From Sphingomonas adhaesiva (lineage in GTDB: Bacteria; Pseudomonadota; Alphaproteobacteria; Sphingomonadales; Sphingomonadaceae): a stretch of 64,000 bases of DNA. Numbering within the stretch: position 1 is the first letter of the stretch; each line of letters begins with the position of its first letter. The stretch spans positions 682,001-746,000 of the forward strand of contig NZ_NWVC01000001.1 in assembly GCF_002374855.1 (NCBI RefSeq), given 5' to 3'. The position numbers and the translations under genes are program-made. Below the pieces are notes generated by a model, which saw only the letters and a program-made list of their open reading frames with translations, made no database searches and had not been told where the DNA came from. Shown here piece after piece: positions 9,856 through 17,957 of this stretch.

Positions 9856-10805
9856 CAACACTACGCGCGCCGTCGGCTCCTGCTCACCGCCCCGCCCCCG
9901 TCAGCGTGGACGTGCGACAGGGCCGATTGTCTATCACTGGCGCCAGCGGCGGAAAGCTTGACGCAAACGTTTACGTCAAAAGCGATCCCCCCTCGCTTTC
10001 CGACGCGGCAGTCGTGATCCCCGCGGCATCGGCCGTCGTGGCCGGTCTGGCGCTGGTCTTTGCAGCCATCCAAGCATGGATGGCGCGGGACCAATATGCA
10101 CGCGATCTGCAATGGCGGCGATCCTCACTTATTGGCGACGAACTACGCCGGATGATCGCGACCGAGGAAATCGATCTGGTCTGCCGCATGTTGGACTGGC
10201 GCGGCGGTTGGGGTTGCGTACCGGCGCGTTACGCATATCTCCTCGGCTCCCGTGAGATCAGGATGAACTGGACAGACTTCGTAGCAAGCGTCGCGGTCGA
10301 ACGCCCCCCGGACTGGATGAGCAATCGAAAACGATATCTCTATCGTTCGTGCTTCGACGATTTCTGCAACGCATTGAACCTGATCTACAGCGACCCGCGC
10401 CTAAGCGATCTCAAGACCGAACCCGACCGTTATTCTTCTCGGTTCCGCGCACGGTCTCGCAAACAAACCAAGGCCGGTGAAAAAAAGCCTTCCGATGATC
10501 TGAGCGACGCTCGTTTCGGTGAACACCTGGTCAGTATTGCTCTATACTGCAAACTCGTCATCGATCCTCTCAAGCCGGATTGCGACCTAAAGAAGCGCGA
10601 TGGGGCGATCGATGAGACAGCGCGGAGCAATATGAAAGCTTTTATTGAAAAATTTTACTCGCCAGGCTTGTACGAATTTATTGGCAAGGTCGCGGAGCTG
10701 CATCGAGGAACACCGGACGCCACTACTGATACGGGCAATCATCTACCCCTCAATCCGGCGCGATCCCGCATCTGGCGCGCACGGAGAGAGCTCGATGCAA
10801 CCTAA
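9852..10805 (+). CDS. hypothetical protein with one N-terminal membrane segment
   Basis: I do not recognise this 317-residue protein. After about 45 polar residues there is one hydrophobic segment (AAVVIPAASAVVAGLALVFA, near residues 52-71) leading into a basic/amphipathic stretch, AWMARDQYARDLQWRR. The remainder is a charged cytoplasmic-type domain with Tyr/Trp-rich patches and a Lys/Arg-rich loop near residue 200. The layout resembles small membrane-anchored proteins of unknown function. The only available start is TTG at 9852. The gene is visibly more A/T-rich than its neighbours, uses rarer codons and has an A7 run near 10480, suggesting acquisition by transfer. It overlaps the 3' end of the convergent HIT gene by 4 bp. 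Confidence 0.6.
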   Translation: MPTLRAPSAPAHRPAPVSVDVRQGRLSITGASGGKLDANVYVKSDPPSLSDAAVVIPAASAVVAGLALVFAAIQAWMARDQYARDLQWRRSSLIGDELRRMIATEEIDLVCRMLDWRGGWGCVPARYAYLLGSREIRMNWTDFVASVAVERPPDWMSNRKRYLYRSCFDDFCNALNLIYSDPRLSDLKTEPDRYSSRFRARSRKQTKAGEKKPSDDLSDARFGEHLVSIALYCKLVIDPLKPDCDLKKRDGAIDETARSNMKAFIEKFYSPGLYEFIGKVAELHRGTPDATTDTGNHLPLNPARSRIWRARRELDAT

Positions 10806-11293
10806 TGCTCCGGCAGTGCCGCATCTGCCTTCAACGCACCGACGATCCGCTGCGCGATCGCCTGCATCTGCGCCGGCGTGGCGTGCTCCACCTTCTCCAC
10901 CGGGGTGTTCGGGATCACGTGGAAATGGACGTGGCAGACATGTTGCGCGCCGCCCCCGTTGTTCTGCTGGATGATATAGCCGCTATTGCCGAACGCGCGC
11001 CGCTGGGCCGCTGCGATGCGCCGGGCGAGCAGCAGCGCGTCGGCCATCTCGGTCGCGGTCATGTCGTCCAGATTGCGCACCGCCCGCCGCGGGATGACCA
11101 GCACGTGCCCGGGGCGCTCCCACGCGATCGGGATCAGCGCGATCATGTCCGGGGTTTCCGCCACGATGCTGGCCGGCGCCTTGCCCGCCAGGATCTGCGC
11201 GAACGGATTGTCCGGATCGTAGCGCGCATCCAGCGGACAATGCGGCGGCGCGACCGTCGCCGCCTGCAACGCCAGCGCCATCATCCACATCAT
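10802..11293 (-). CDS. HIT family protein with N-terminal signal sequence
   Basis: HIT proteins are nucleotide hydrolases or transferases using a His-phi-His-phi-His active site. Here it is HVCHVHFHVIP near residue 115, preceded by the usual ALIPIAWERPGHVLVIPRR strand. The ATG pair at 11293/11290 is preceded by a strong GGGGGGAA ribosome-binding site. It gives MMWMMALALQAATVAPPHCP, which looks like a short signal peptide or membrane anchor, unusual because HIT enzymes are normally cytoplasmic. The mature part has about 145 residues. A longer frame to 11347 lacks a ribosome-binding site. The substrate is unknown. Confidence 0.85.
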   Translation of the reverse strand: MMWMMALALQAATVAPPHCPLDARYDPDNPFAQILAGKAPASIVAETPDMIALIPIAWERPGHVLVIPRRAVRNLDDMTATEMADALLLARRIAAAQRRAFGNSGYIIQQNNGGGAQHVCHVHFHVIPNTPVEKVEHATPAQMQAIAQRIVGALKADAALPEH

Positions 11294-11354
11294 CGCATTC
11301 CCCCCAGTGACGGCGGCATCATATCGTCGATGGCGATGGAATGTCACGAGCGGT

Positions 11355-11431
11355 TGGTAGCGGAGGAGGGACTTGAACCCCCGACCCCAGGATTATGATT
11401 CCCGTGCTCTAACCAGCTGAGCTACTCCGCC
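11355..11431 (-). tRNA. tRNA-Met (CAT), elongator type
   Basis: On the minus strand, GGCGGAG pairs with CTCCGCT (one G-U pair), followed by A and an encoded CCA. The D loop AGCTGGTTA and the T arm GGGGGTTCAAGTCCCTC are canonical. The anticodon stem CGGGA/TCCTG holds loop ATCATAA with anticodon CAT. The overall form matches elongator Met rather than the initiator, which starts with an unpaired C. An Ile2 identity cannot be fully excluded. Confidence 0.93.
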
Positions 11432-11489
11432 TCACCGCATCTGCGGGAGCGCCGAACCGCTCGTGAGGCGCGGGCTATAGCAGCCGGAA

Positions 11490-11815
11490 CGGCGCGGTCA
11501 AGCGGTGAACGTCGTTCTCGACCAAGCTGTGGATGGCCAGAAACATCCGCCGTAATCCCACCTCTCAATGCACTGTAGGCGCGGCTCACTTAAAGAAGGA
11601 GCCCACCCATGAATATCGCTGGAATGATCGTCGCCGTGGTGAAGCTCGCACCTCGGTCGCAGAGATCCTGGCTATCCTGTATATTGATCCTCGGCTTGCC
11701 TTTCGCCGTTGGCTTCGCCTTTCATGGGTGCGGACATCCCCATGATTGGCTTGATCGCTTTGAAGGATCTGGCGCAGCGACAGAAAGCAAAAGCGGCGCG
11801 GTCAAGCGGTGAACG
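11490..11815. repeat. 22-bp direct repeats flanking a ~280-bp insert after tRNA-Met
   Basis: The same 22 bases (core gcggtcaagcggtgaac) occur at 11490-11511 and 11794-11815, 304 bp apart. The right copy contains the last codons and stop of the downstream minus-strand gene, so it is probably ancestral, and the left copy looks like a duplicated target or recombination junction. The DNA between them (11512-11793) is clearly lower in GC than its surroundings and carries a small gene with its own ribosome-binding site. Confidence 0.6.
11609..11812 (+). CDS. small putative membrane protein in the repeat-flanked insert
   Basis: This 67-residue frame starts MNIAGMIVAVVKLAP, with a good AAGGAG ribosome-binding site 8 bases upstream of the ATG. 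It has one hydrophobic stretch (SWLSCILILGLPFAVGFAF) followed by a Cys/His-containing tail. I recognise no family. The last residues and the stop codon come from the right-hand 22-bp repeat, so the reading frame closes only because of the junction. It may be a genuine cargo gene or a chance frame. Confidence 0.4.
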   Translation: MNIAGMIVAVVKLAPRSQRSWLSCILILGLPFAVGFAFHGCGHPHDWLDRFEGSGAATESKSGAVKR

Positions 11816-12329
11816 GATAACGACGGATCAACTCCCACGGCCCGCCGCGGTACCAATATGCCGCCAGCCCGGCGATCTCCACGGCACGCGCCGCGAACCG
11901 CGCCTGCACCTGTGCCAGCAGCGCCCTGGCCACCGCCGAATCGACCTTGTTCTGGATCGTCACGTGCGCGCGCCACCCCGCCTGGTCCTGCGGCGTCAGC
12001 AGGCCGTGGAACGCATCGGCCAGCCGCGCGCGGATGTCCGCCAGTTCCGGGCTGTCGATGCGATAGGCCACCCCGCGCCCCAGCGAGAACGCGCCCGCCA
12101 GCCGCGCCGCCGGGGCCGGCACGCCGCGCGTTGCGTCGGTCAGCCGCCGGTGCAGCTCGTCCAGCACGCCAGGCGGGATATGGTGGAACATCGTCAGGTG
12201 CGCGGCCAGGTGGTTGCGCTCCGGTGGGAAATGCGCGCGCCGCTCGGCATCGAAGAACGCCTGGTCCTTCGCCCCGAACAGCGCGGTGACGATGATCGGG
12301 GCGGGGATCGGAGCCGGAACGCCGCTCAA
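11802..12329 (-). CDS. 2'-5' RNA ligase family / 2H phosphoesterase-like protein
   Basis: The 175-residue product has the two H-x-T/S signatures of the 2H phosphoesterase superfamily: HLTMFH near residue 43 and HVTIQN near residue 119. This family includes RNA 2',3'-cyclic phosphodiesterases (ThpR). It ends in a family-like [17 protein letters not shown]. No ATG is available; a TTG at 12327-12329 overlaps the kup stop (TTGA) and gives a sensible N-terminus before the [10 protein letters not shown] strand. Translational coupling to kup is likely. The substrate is unknown. Its 3' end lies inside the right 22-bp repeat. Confidence 0.8.
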   Translation of the reverse strand: MSGVPAPIPAPIIVTALFGAKDQAFFDAERRAHFPPERNHLAAHLTMFHHIPPGVLDELHRRLTDATRGVPAPAARLAGAFSLGRGVAYRIDSPELADIRARLADAFHGLLTPQDQAGWRAHVTIQNKVDSAVARALLAQVQARFAARAVEIAGLAAYWYRGGPWELIRRYPFTA

Positions 12330-14257
12330 ATCTCGATCTGGCTGCCCAGCTCCACCACCCGATTGGTCGGCAGGCGGAAGAATTCCATCGCGCTTTCGGC
12401 GTTGCGCAGCATCCAGGCGAACAGCTTCTCGCGCCAGATCGCCATCCCCGGCCGCTCCGACGCCAGCAGCGTCTGGCGGCTGAGGAAGAAGCTGGTGTCC
12501 ATCATCCGGAACGCCGCCCCGCATCCGTCGAACGACTTCAGGTTCGCGGGCACGTCCGGCTCCTCCATGAAGCCGTAGCGCAGGATCACGCGATGGAACC
12601 CCTGCCCCAGGTCCTCGTGCAGGAAGCGGTCGTCGCTGGGGAAGTACGGCATGTCGGTGACCCGCACGGTCAGCAGGATGACGCGCTCGTGCAGCACGCG
12701 ATTGTGCTTCAGGTTGTGGAGCAGCGCGTGCGGCACGCCTTCGGGCGTCGACGTCATGAACACCGCCGTCCCCGACACGCGCGTCGCGCTGCTGGCGGCC
12801 GAATCGATGAAGATGCGGATCGGCATCGCCGCCTCGCGCATCCGCTCCAGCATCAGCTTGCGCCCCTGCGACCAGGTGGTCAGCAGCACGAACACGATCA
12901 CCGCCACCAACAGCGGGAACCAGCCGCCGTCGGGCACCTTGGTCAGGTTCGATGCGAAATACAGCCCGTCGATGGTCAGGAACACCAGCTCGAACAGCGC
13001 CACCGCCCAGATCGGCCAGTGCCACACGCGCCGGATCAGCACGCCGACCATACAGGTGGAGATGAACATCGTCCCCGTCACCGCGATGCCATAGGCGGCG
13101 GCCAGGTTGGACGATTCGCCGAAGCCGAACACCAGCAGCAGCACCATCACCATCAGCGCCCAATTGGCGGCGGGGATATAGATCTGCCCCGCTTCGGACG
13201 CGCTGGTGTGGGTAATGCGGATGCGCGGCATCAGCCCCAGCTGCACCGCCTGCTGCACCACCGAATAGGCGCCGGTGATGACCGCCTGGCTGGCGATGAC
13301 TGTCGCCATCGTCGCCAGGATGACCAGCGGCAGGCGCCAGTCCTCCGGCGCCATCAGGAAGAAGGGGTTCTGCGCCGCCGCCGGCGTTTCCAGCAGCAGC
13401 GCACCCTGCCCCAGGTAATTGAGCATCAGCGCGGGTAGGACGAAGCCGAGCCAGGCGTAGGAGATCGGCTTGCGCCCGAAATGCCCCATGTCGGCGTACA
13501 GCGCCTCCGCCCCGGTCACCGCCAGCACGACCGAGCCCAGCGCCAGGAACGCCAGCTTTCCGTCGGTCACGGCGAAGCGCACCGCCCAGGCCGGGTTCAG
13601 CGCCCACAGCACGTCGGGCCGCTCGGCGATGTGCATCACGCCCATCACCGCCAGCACGATGAAATACAGGATCATGATCGGGCCGAACAACCGCCCGACC
13701 TTCGCGGTGCCGATAGACTGGAGATAGAAGAGGGCGATCAGGATCGTCACTGCGATCGGCAGCACGAACGAATCGAACCCCTGCTCGACCGTGGCCAGCC
13801 CCTCCACCGCGGACAGCACGGAAATCGCCGGGGTGATCATGCAGTCGCCGAAGAACAGCGCGGTCGCCACCACGCCCAGCATCACCAGGCTCGGCCCCCA
13901 TCGTTTGCCGCCGGCCGCACCCGACCGCCGCTGGATCAGCGCCAGCAGCGCCAGGCTGCCGCCCTCGCCGTTATTGTCGGCGCGCAGGATGATAAGGACG
14001 TATTTCAGCGTCACGATCAGCATCAGCGACCAGAACATCAGGCTGACGACGCCGAAGATGTGCAGCTGGTCGACCGCCAGCGGATGGTGGCCGACGAACA
14101 CTTCCTTCATCGCATACAGCGGGCTGGTGCCGATATCGCCATAGACGACGCCGATCGCGCCGATCGCCAGCCCGGCCAGTCCCTGGCGCTGGCCGTGATG
14201 ATGCGGGGCGGACGGCTGGGCCGGATCCGCCGTGCCCGCGGGGGCGACGTCGCTCAC
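12326..14257 (-). CDS. kup: KUP/HAK/KT family potassium uptake protein
   Basis: Kup is a secondary K+/H+ symporter of the inner membrane. The 643-residue protein begins with a short polar tail and then the family hallmark [20 protein letters not shown] near residue 33. About a dozen transmembrane helices follow, with [18 protein letters not shown] and the acidic pore region [20 protein letters not shown] near residue 240. A soluble C-terminal domain from about residue 470 ends with a [14 protein letters not shown] motif. Length is normal for proteobacterial Kup. The ATG at 14255-14257 opens a 156-bp divergent gap shared with the DUF3072 gene. Confidence 0.95.
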   Translation of the reverse strand: MSDVAPAGTADPAQPSAPHHHGQRQGLAGLAIGAIGVVYGDIGTSPLYAMKEVFVGHHPLAVDQLHIFGVVSLMFWSLMLIVTLKYVLIILRADNNGEGGSLALLALIQRRSGAAGGKRWGPSLVMLGVVATALFFGDCMITPAISVLSAVEGLATVEQGFDSFVLPIAVTILIALFYLQSIGTAKVGRLFGPIMILYFIVLAVMGVMHIAERPDVLWALNPAWAVRFAVTDGKLAFLALGSVVLAVTGAEALYADMGHFGRKPISYAWLGFVLPALMLNYLGQGALLLETPAAAQNPFFLMAPEDWRLPLVILATMATVIASQAVITGAYSVVQQAVQLGLMPRIRITHTSASEAGQIYIPAANWALMVMVLLLVFGFGESSNLAAAYGIAVTGTMFISTCMVGVLIRRVWHWPIWAVALFELVFLTIDGLYFASNLTKVPDGGWFPLLVAVIVFVLLTTWSQGRKLMLERMREAAMPIRIFIDSAASSATRVSGTAVFMTSTPEGVPHALLHNLKHNRVLHERVILLTVRVTDMPYFPSDDRFLHEDLGQGFHRVILRYGFMEEPDVPANLKSFDGCGAAFRMMDTSFFLSRQTLLASERPGMAIWREKLFAWMLRNAESAMEFFRLPTNRVVELGSQIEI

Positions 14258-14413
14258 GCCCCGTTCCGACAGGAACCGGAGTTGCCGACCGTGCCCACGG
14301 CGTTCTCGCCCGCTGAGGTCCCCATCATAAAGGCGCGCCTAGCACCATGGCCGGGCGGCTGCAACGCGGAACATATGGTAAACACCGGGGTTGTGTCACC
14401 GAAAGGATACAGG

Positions 14414-14632
14414 ATGACCGACACGCACAATCCGAAGGCGGAACCCTTCTCCAATGCCGAGAAGGATCCGGCCGACTGGACCACCGGGGACGAGCCGATG
14501 ACCGGCGCGCAGGCCAGCTATCTCAAGACGTTGAGCGAGGAAGCGGGCGAGCCGTTCGATGACGGGCTGACCAAGGCGGACGCATCGAAACGGATCGACG
14601 CGCTGCAGGAACAGACCGGGCGGGGGCGCTGA
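14414..14632 (+). CDS. DUF3072 family small protein
   Basis: This is a 72-residue, highly polar protein. The block MTGAQASYLKTLSEEAGEPF followed by LTKADASKRIDALQ is the signature of DUF3072, a family of unknown role in which the Q-x-x-Y-L-x-x-L-s-E helix repeats a SAP-like pattern. The ATG follows GGATACAGG. It is transcribed away from kup and converges on the TPR gene, with 10 bases between stops. Confidence 0.8.
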   Translation: MTDTHNPKAEPFSNAEKDPADWTTGDEPMTGAQASYLKTLSEEAGEPFDDGLTKADASKRIDALQEQTGRGR

Positions 14633-14642
14633 TTCCGCCGCC

Positions 14643-15275
14643 TCAGCGCGCGTCGCGCTGCAGCGCGATCAGCCGGTCGAGCACCGCCAGCCGGATCGCG
14701 ATCTCGCGGCGATAGTCCGCACCCTCCGGCGACAGCGCCAGCGCGCGCGTCCATGCCGCCCGCGCCGGCGCGAGTTGCCCGGCGCGGATGTAGGTCAGCC
14801 CCAGGTAATATGGCGGCGCGGGATGGTCAGGTGCCAGGCGCGCCGCCTGCCGGAACGCCAGCAGCGCCGGCGGCGTCATCTGGTCGTCGGCATCGGCGGA
14901 CAGCGTCACGCCGGCCCAGGTCCACAGCATGAAGCTGCGCGGCAGTCGCGACAGCCCGCCCAGCACGGCGCGCGCGGCCGCGCTGCTGTCGCCGCTGCGC
15001 GTCATCGCATCCGCGGCCATGATATAGGCGCTGTCCTGCGTATAGCGGCCGAACAGCATGTCGCGCATCGCGATCTCGTCGGGGACGATCGCGGTGGTGG
15101 TCGCGCGATGCTGCACCGGCGCCGCCGCCAGCAACGGCCGCCCCTGCCACGCATAGCCGATCGCGCCGAGGAACAGCGCCGCGCCGACCGTCGACCACAA
15201 GGCGCGATCCAGCTTCAGCCACCACATCGCGCCGAACGCGGCAAGGCCCAGCACCGCCAGCGCCACGAACCCCAT
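14643..15275 (-). CDS. TPR-containing cytochrome c biogenesis protein (CcmI/CycH-like)
   Basis: The 210-residue product has two N-terminal hydrophobic segments (residues 1-20 and about 27-45), a short linker, then tetratricopeptide repeats. The repeats are clearest near residues 140-185 with PAPPYYLGLTYIRAGQL and ARAAWTRALALSPEGADYR. This layout matches the short CcmI/CycH-type TPR proteins at the end of ccm operons, which present apocytochrome c to the haem lyase. Its ATG overlaps the ccmE stop (TGATG), so it is translationally coupled to ccmE. The genes usually between ccmE and this one (ccmF, ccmG, ccmH) are missing here. Confidence 0.7.
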   Translation of the reverse strand: MGFVALAVLGLAAFGAMWWLKLDRALWSTVGAALFLGAIGYAWQGRPLLAAAPVQHRATTTAIVPDEIAMRDMLFGRYTQDSAYIMAADAMTRSGDSSAAARAVLGGLSRLPRSFMLWTWAGVTLSADADDQMTPPALLAFRQAARLAPDHPAPPYYLGLTYIRAGQLAPARAAWTRALALSPEGADYRREIAIRLAVLDRLIALQRDAR

Positions 15276-15715
15276 CAGCGCGTGTCCTTCAGCGTGGTCG
15301 TCTCGTGCATCTTGCCCGCCATCTGCGGCGGCATGTATTTCTCGTCATGCTTGGCCAGCAGGTTGGTCGCCGCGAACGAGGCATCGGGGCGGAAATGCCC
15401 CTCCGCCACCACGCCCGATCCCTCCCGGAACAGGTCCGGGGCGATCCCGCTGAACGTCACCGGCGTCGTGGCGCGCCCGTCGGTGACGACGAACGCAATC
15501 GACACGCCGTCGGCCGCGCGGCGGATCGACCCCTTCTGCACCATCCCGCCCAGCCGCACCGCCTTGTCGGGCGCGGGCAGCCCGCCGGCCACGTCGGAGG
15601 GGGCGTAGAAGAACGCCGCCTGATCCTTCAGCCCCGACAGTGCCAGCACCGCCGCCGCGCCCAGCGCCGCCAGCGCCAGCACGACCAGCATCAGCCGCTG
15701 GTTCTTGGCGGTCAC
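15275..15715 (-). CDS. ccmE: cytochrome c maturation protein CcmE (haem chaperone)
   Basis: CcmE takes haem from CcmC in the periplasm through a covalent His link and passes it to the lyase. The 146-residue protein starts from a GTG at 15713-15715 that overlaps the ccmD stop (GTGA): VTAKNQRLMLVVLALAALG. A single N-terminal membrane helix follows. The periplasmic beta-barrel contains GGMVQKGSIRR and VVAEGHF, and the haem-binding block LLAKHDEKYMPP carries the H-x-x-x-Y pair (about residue 125). Length is typical. Confidence 0.94.
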   Translation of the reverse strand: MTAKNQRLMLVVLALAALGAAAVLALSGLKDQAAFFYAPSDVAGGLPAPDKAVRLGGMVQKGSIRRAADGVSIAFVVTDGRATTPVTFSGIAPDLFREGSGVVAEGHFRPDASFAATNLLAKHDEKYMPPQMAGKMHETTTLKDTR

Positions 15716-15816
15716 TTCTCGGCCTGCCGCATCGCGCGATAGGCGAGCGCGCCGACGATGCCGGTCCCCGCCAGCGTCACGGCATAGGCCGCGATGACGA
15801 ACGCCCACTGGTTCAT
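15712..15816 (-). CDS. ccmD: haem exporter protein CcmD
   Basis: This is a 34-residue single-pass membrane protein (MNQWAFVIAAYAVTLAGTG then a basic RAMRQAEK tail). CcmD stabilises the CcmABC-CcmE complex. Its ATG overlaps the ccmC stop (ATGA), and its stop overlaps the ccmE GTG. Size, hydropathy and position identify it better than sequence similarity would. Confidence 0.85.
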   Translation of the reverse strand: MNQWAFVIAAYAVTLAGTGIVGALAYRAMRQAEK

Positions 15817-16538
15817 GCGCGCGCGCGCCGCTGCATCCGCGCCTCCGCCTTGGCGATCGCCAGCATCGCGCGCATCCGCATCAGCACGATCGCGCCGAAC
15901 AGCGCGCTGAACCCCAGCAGCATGAACGGCAGCGGCCACAGCAGCGCGCGGTCGATCGACGATCCGGTCAGCCCGATGCTCGCCCCCTGGTGCAGCGTGT
16001 TCCACCACACCACCGAATAACGGATGATCGGCAGCAGCACGGTGCCCGCGATCCCGTACAGCGCCGGGATCCGCCCGTCGCCGCCGCGCTCGCGGTCCGC
16101 CTTGGCCAGCGCGATGAAGCCCAGATAGACGAAGAACAGCAGCAGCATCGACGTCAGCCGCCCGTCCCACTGCCACCACGTCCCCCAGGTCGGCCGTCCC
16201 CAGATCGACCCGGTGACCAGGCAGATCGCGGCGAACACCGCACCCGGCAGCGCGATCGCGCGCGCCGCCACCGCCGCCAGCGGGTGCCGCCAGACGAGGA
16301 AGACGATGCTGCTGATCGCGATGCCGCTCCATCCGCCCATCCCCAGCCACGCGGCGGGAACGTGGATGTACAGGATGCGCACCGTCTCGCCCTGCAGATA
16401 GTCGGGCGGCGTCTGCGTCAGCCCCGCCCAGCATCCGAACGCGATCAGCGCCGCCCCCATCCACCACAGGATCGGGGTCAGCGGTCGCGCGATCCGCAGG
16501 AAGCGCGCGGGATTGGCCAAGGCATGAAGGGTCGCCAC
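15813..16538 (-). CDS. ccmC: haem exporter / cytochrome c assembly protein CcmC
   Basis: CcmC is a six-helix inner-membrane protein that delivers haem to CcmE. The 241 residues contain the periplasmic tryptophan-rich WWD motif WGTWWQWDGRLTS near residue 120, plus histidines in ILYIHVPAAW and WNTLHQGASI that fit the two haem-ligand loops. Length is normal. It is the first gene of a ccmC-D-E-TPR operon; ccmA and ccmB are not adjacent. The gap to the dehydrogenase gene upstream is 58 bp. Confidence 0.95.
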   Translation of the reverse strand: MATLHALANPARFLRIARPLTPILWWMGAALIAFGCWAGLTQTPPDYLQGETVRILYIHVPAAWLGMGGWSGIAISSIVFLVWRHPLAAVAARAIALPGAVFAAICLVTGSIWGRPTWGTWWQWDGRLTSMLLLFFVYLGFIALAKADRERGGDGRIPALYGIAGTVLLPIIRYSVVWWNTLHQGASIGLTGSSIDRALLWPLPFMLLGFSALFGAIVLMRMRAMLAIAKAEARMQRRARA

Positions 16539-16596
16539 GAACCGGATCGATAAGCCAAGCCGGCGCGCGCGTCACCCCGTCTGTTGCAGCTGCGTT

Positions 16597-17646
16597 CTAT
16601 CGCCCGATCAGCCGCCGTGCGATCCGGTCGGCGACGTCCGCCGTGGGATCGCCCGTCGTCGCCGCTTCGTCCCACACCTGGTCCAGGCGTCCGGGGATGG
16701 TCGCGATCCGCGCCATCACCTCGGCCTCGTCGCCATGGCCCAGATATTCCAGCCCGACGTTGATGATCCCGCCCGCGTTGATGACGTAATCGGGGGCATA
16801 GACCACGCCCGCCTCGTGCAGGCGCCGCCCGTCCTCGCGCGTGGCCAGCTGGTTGTTGGCGCCGCCCGCGACGATCCGTGCCTTCAGCTGCGCGATGCTC
16901 GTCTCGGTCAGGATCGCGCCCAGCGCGTTGGGGCTGACGATATCGGCGTCGGTCGACAGGATCGCCTCCGGCGCGGCGACGCTCGCGCCGATCTGCGCCG
17001 CCAGCGCCTCGGCCCGTGCGCGATCGACGTCGGCGATGGTCAGCACCGCGCCGTCCTTCGCCAGCAACCGCGCCAGCCCGCCGCCGACCGATCCGGTGCC
17101 CTGGATGGCGACGCGCACGCCCTTCATGTCGTCGGTGCCCAGCCCGCGCTTCGCCGCCGCCTTCACGCCCAGATAGACGCCGTGCGCGGTGTACGGCCCG
17201 GGATCGCCGCCCGCCGCGCCCTGCGCCACCGGCAGGCCGGAGACGTAGCGCGTATGCTGCGCGATCACCTTCATCCGCGCCTCGGACATGCCGACGTCCT
17301 CGGCGGTGACATAGCGCCCGCCCAGCGATTCGACCGCGCGGCCGAACGCCTGCAACTGCGCCTCGGTGATGACCGCGCCCGGCGCCGGGGCCAGCACGAC
17401 GCCCTTGCCGCCGCCCAGCTCCAGCCCCGCCATCGCGTTCTTGTAACTCATGCCGCGCGACAGCCGCAGCGCGTCGGTCACCGCGCGCGAATCATCGGCG
17501 TAATGCCAGAAGCGCACGCCCCCCGCCGCCGGCCCGAGCGCGGTCGAATGGACCGCGATCACCGCCTTCAGCCCGGATGCCGGGTCGGTGAACAGGTGCA
17601 GCCCTTCATGGGCGTCGAAATCGGGATAGTCCCACACGGAGGTCAT
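16597..17646 (-). CDS. Glu/Leu/Phe/Val dehydrogenase family amino-acid dehydrogenase (leucine dehydrogenase-like)
   Basis: This enzyme class oxidatively deaminates branched-chain or related amino acids with NAD+. The 349-residue protein has GPAAGGVRFWHY near residue 40, the catalytic-lysine motif LELGGGKGVVL near residue 78, and a Rossmann dinucleotide site VAIQGTGSVGGGLARLL near residue 178. The pattern VVYAPDYVINAGGIINV in the C-terminal half is characteristic of leucine/valine dehydrogenases. The ATG at 17644-17646 is preceded by GGAGCGACC; an upstream ATG at 17664 has no such site. It appears monocistronic. Confidence 0.9.
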   Translation of the reverse strand: MTSVWDYPDFDAHEGLHLFTDPASGLKAVIAVHSTALGPAAGGVRFWHYADDSRAVTDALRLSRGMSYKNAMAGLELGGGKGVVLAPAPGAVITEAQLQAFGRAVESLGGRYVTAEDVGMSEARMKVIAQHTRYVSGLPVAQGAAGGDPGPYTAHGVYLGVKAAAKRGLGTDDMKGVRVAIQGTGSVGGGLARLLAKDGAVLTIADVDRARAEALAAQIGASVAAPEAILSTDADIVSPNALGAILTETSIAQLKARIVAGGANNQLATREDGRRLHEAGVVYAPDYVINAGGIINVGLEYLGHGDEAEVMARIATIPGRLDQVWDEAATTGDPTADVADRIARRLIGR

Positions 17647-17750
17647 GGTCGCTCCATCACGCACAGCCGAAAATTACCGGCCCGCGCAATATTGTTATTG
17701 ACGGCCGATGGCCAGTCAAAAGCGATTGCCGTGGATTGGATGGGATGAAA

Positions 17751-17828
17751 TGGGGCGATCGACGGGACTTGAACCCGCGACCCTCGGTACCACAAACCGA
17801 TGCTCTAACCAACTGAGCTACGATCGCC
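17751..17828 (-). tRNA. tRNA-His (GTG)
   Basis: Acceptor GCGATCG (17827-17821) pairs with CGATCGC, and the extra 5' G(-1) at 17828 faces C73, the tRNA-His identity element. An encoded CCA lies at 17751-17753. The anticodon loop TTGTGGT gives GTG. D and T arms are canonical. Confidence 0.95.
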
Positions 17829-17957
17829 GCGAAGGCCGTGCCCCTAGCGGCGACCGGGGTCCGCCGTCAAGCGGCTTGCGCGCTATCCCGCCCACGACAT
17901 CCCGGCTGGGATCTCCCGAAAACGCGCGCATCCAGCCGCCCGACGCGCCGGCTCGGC

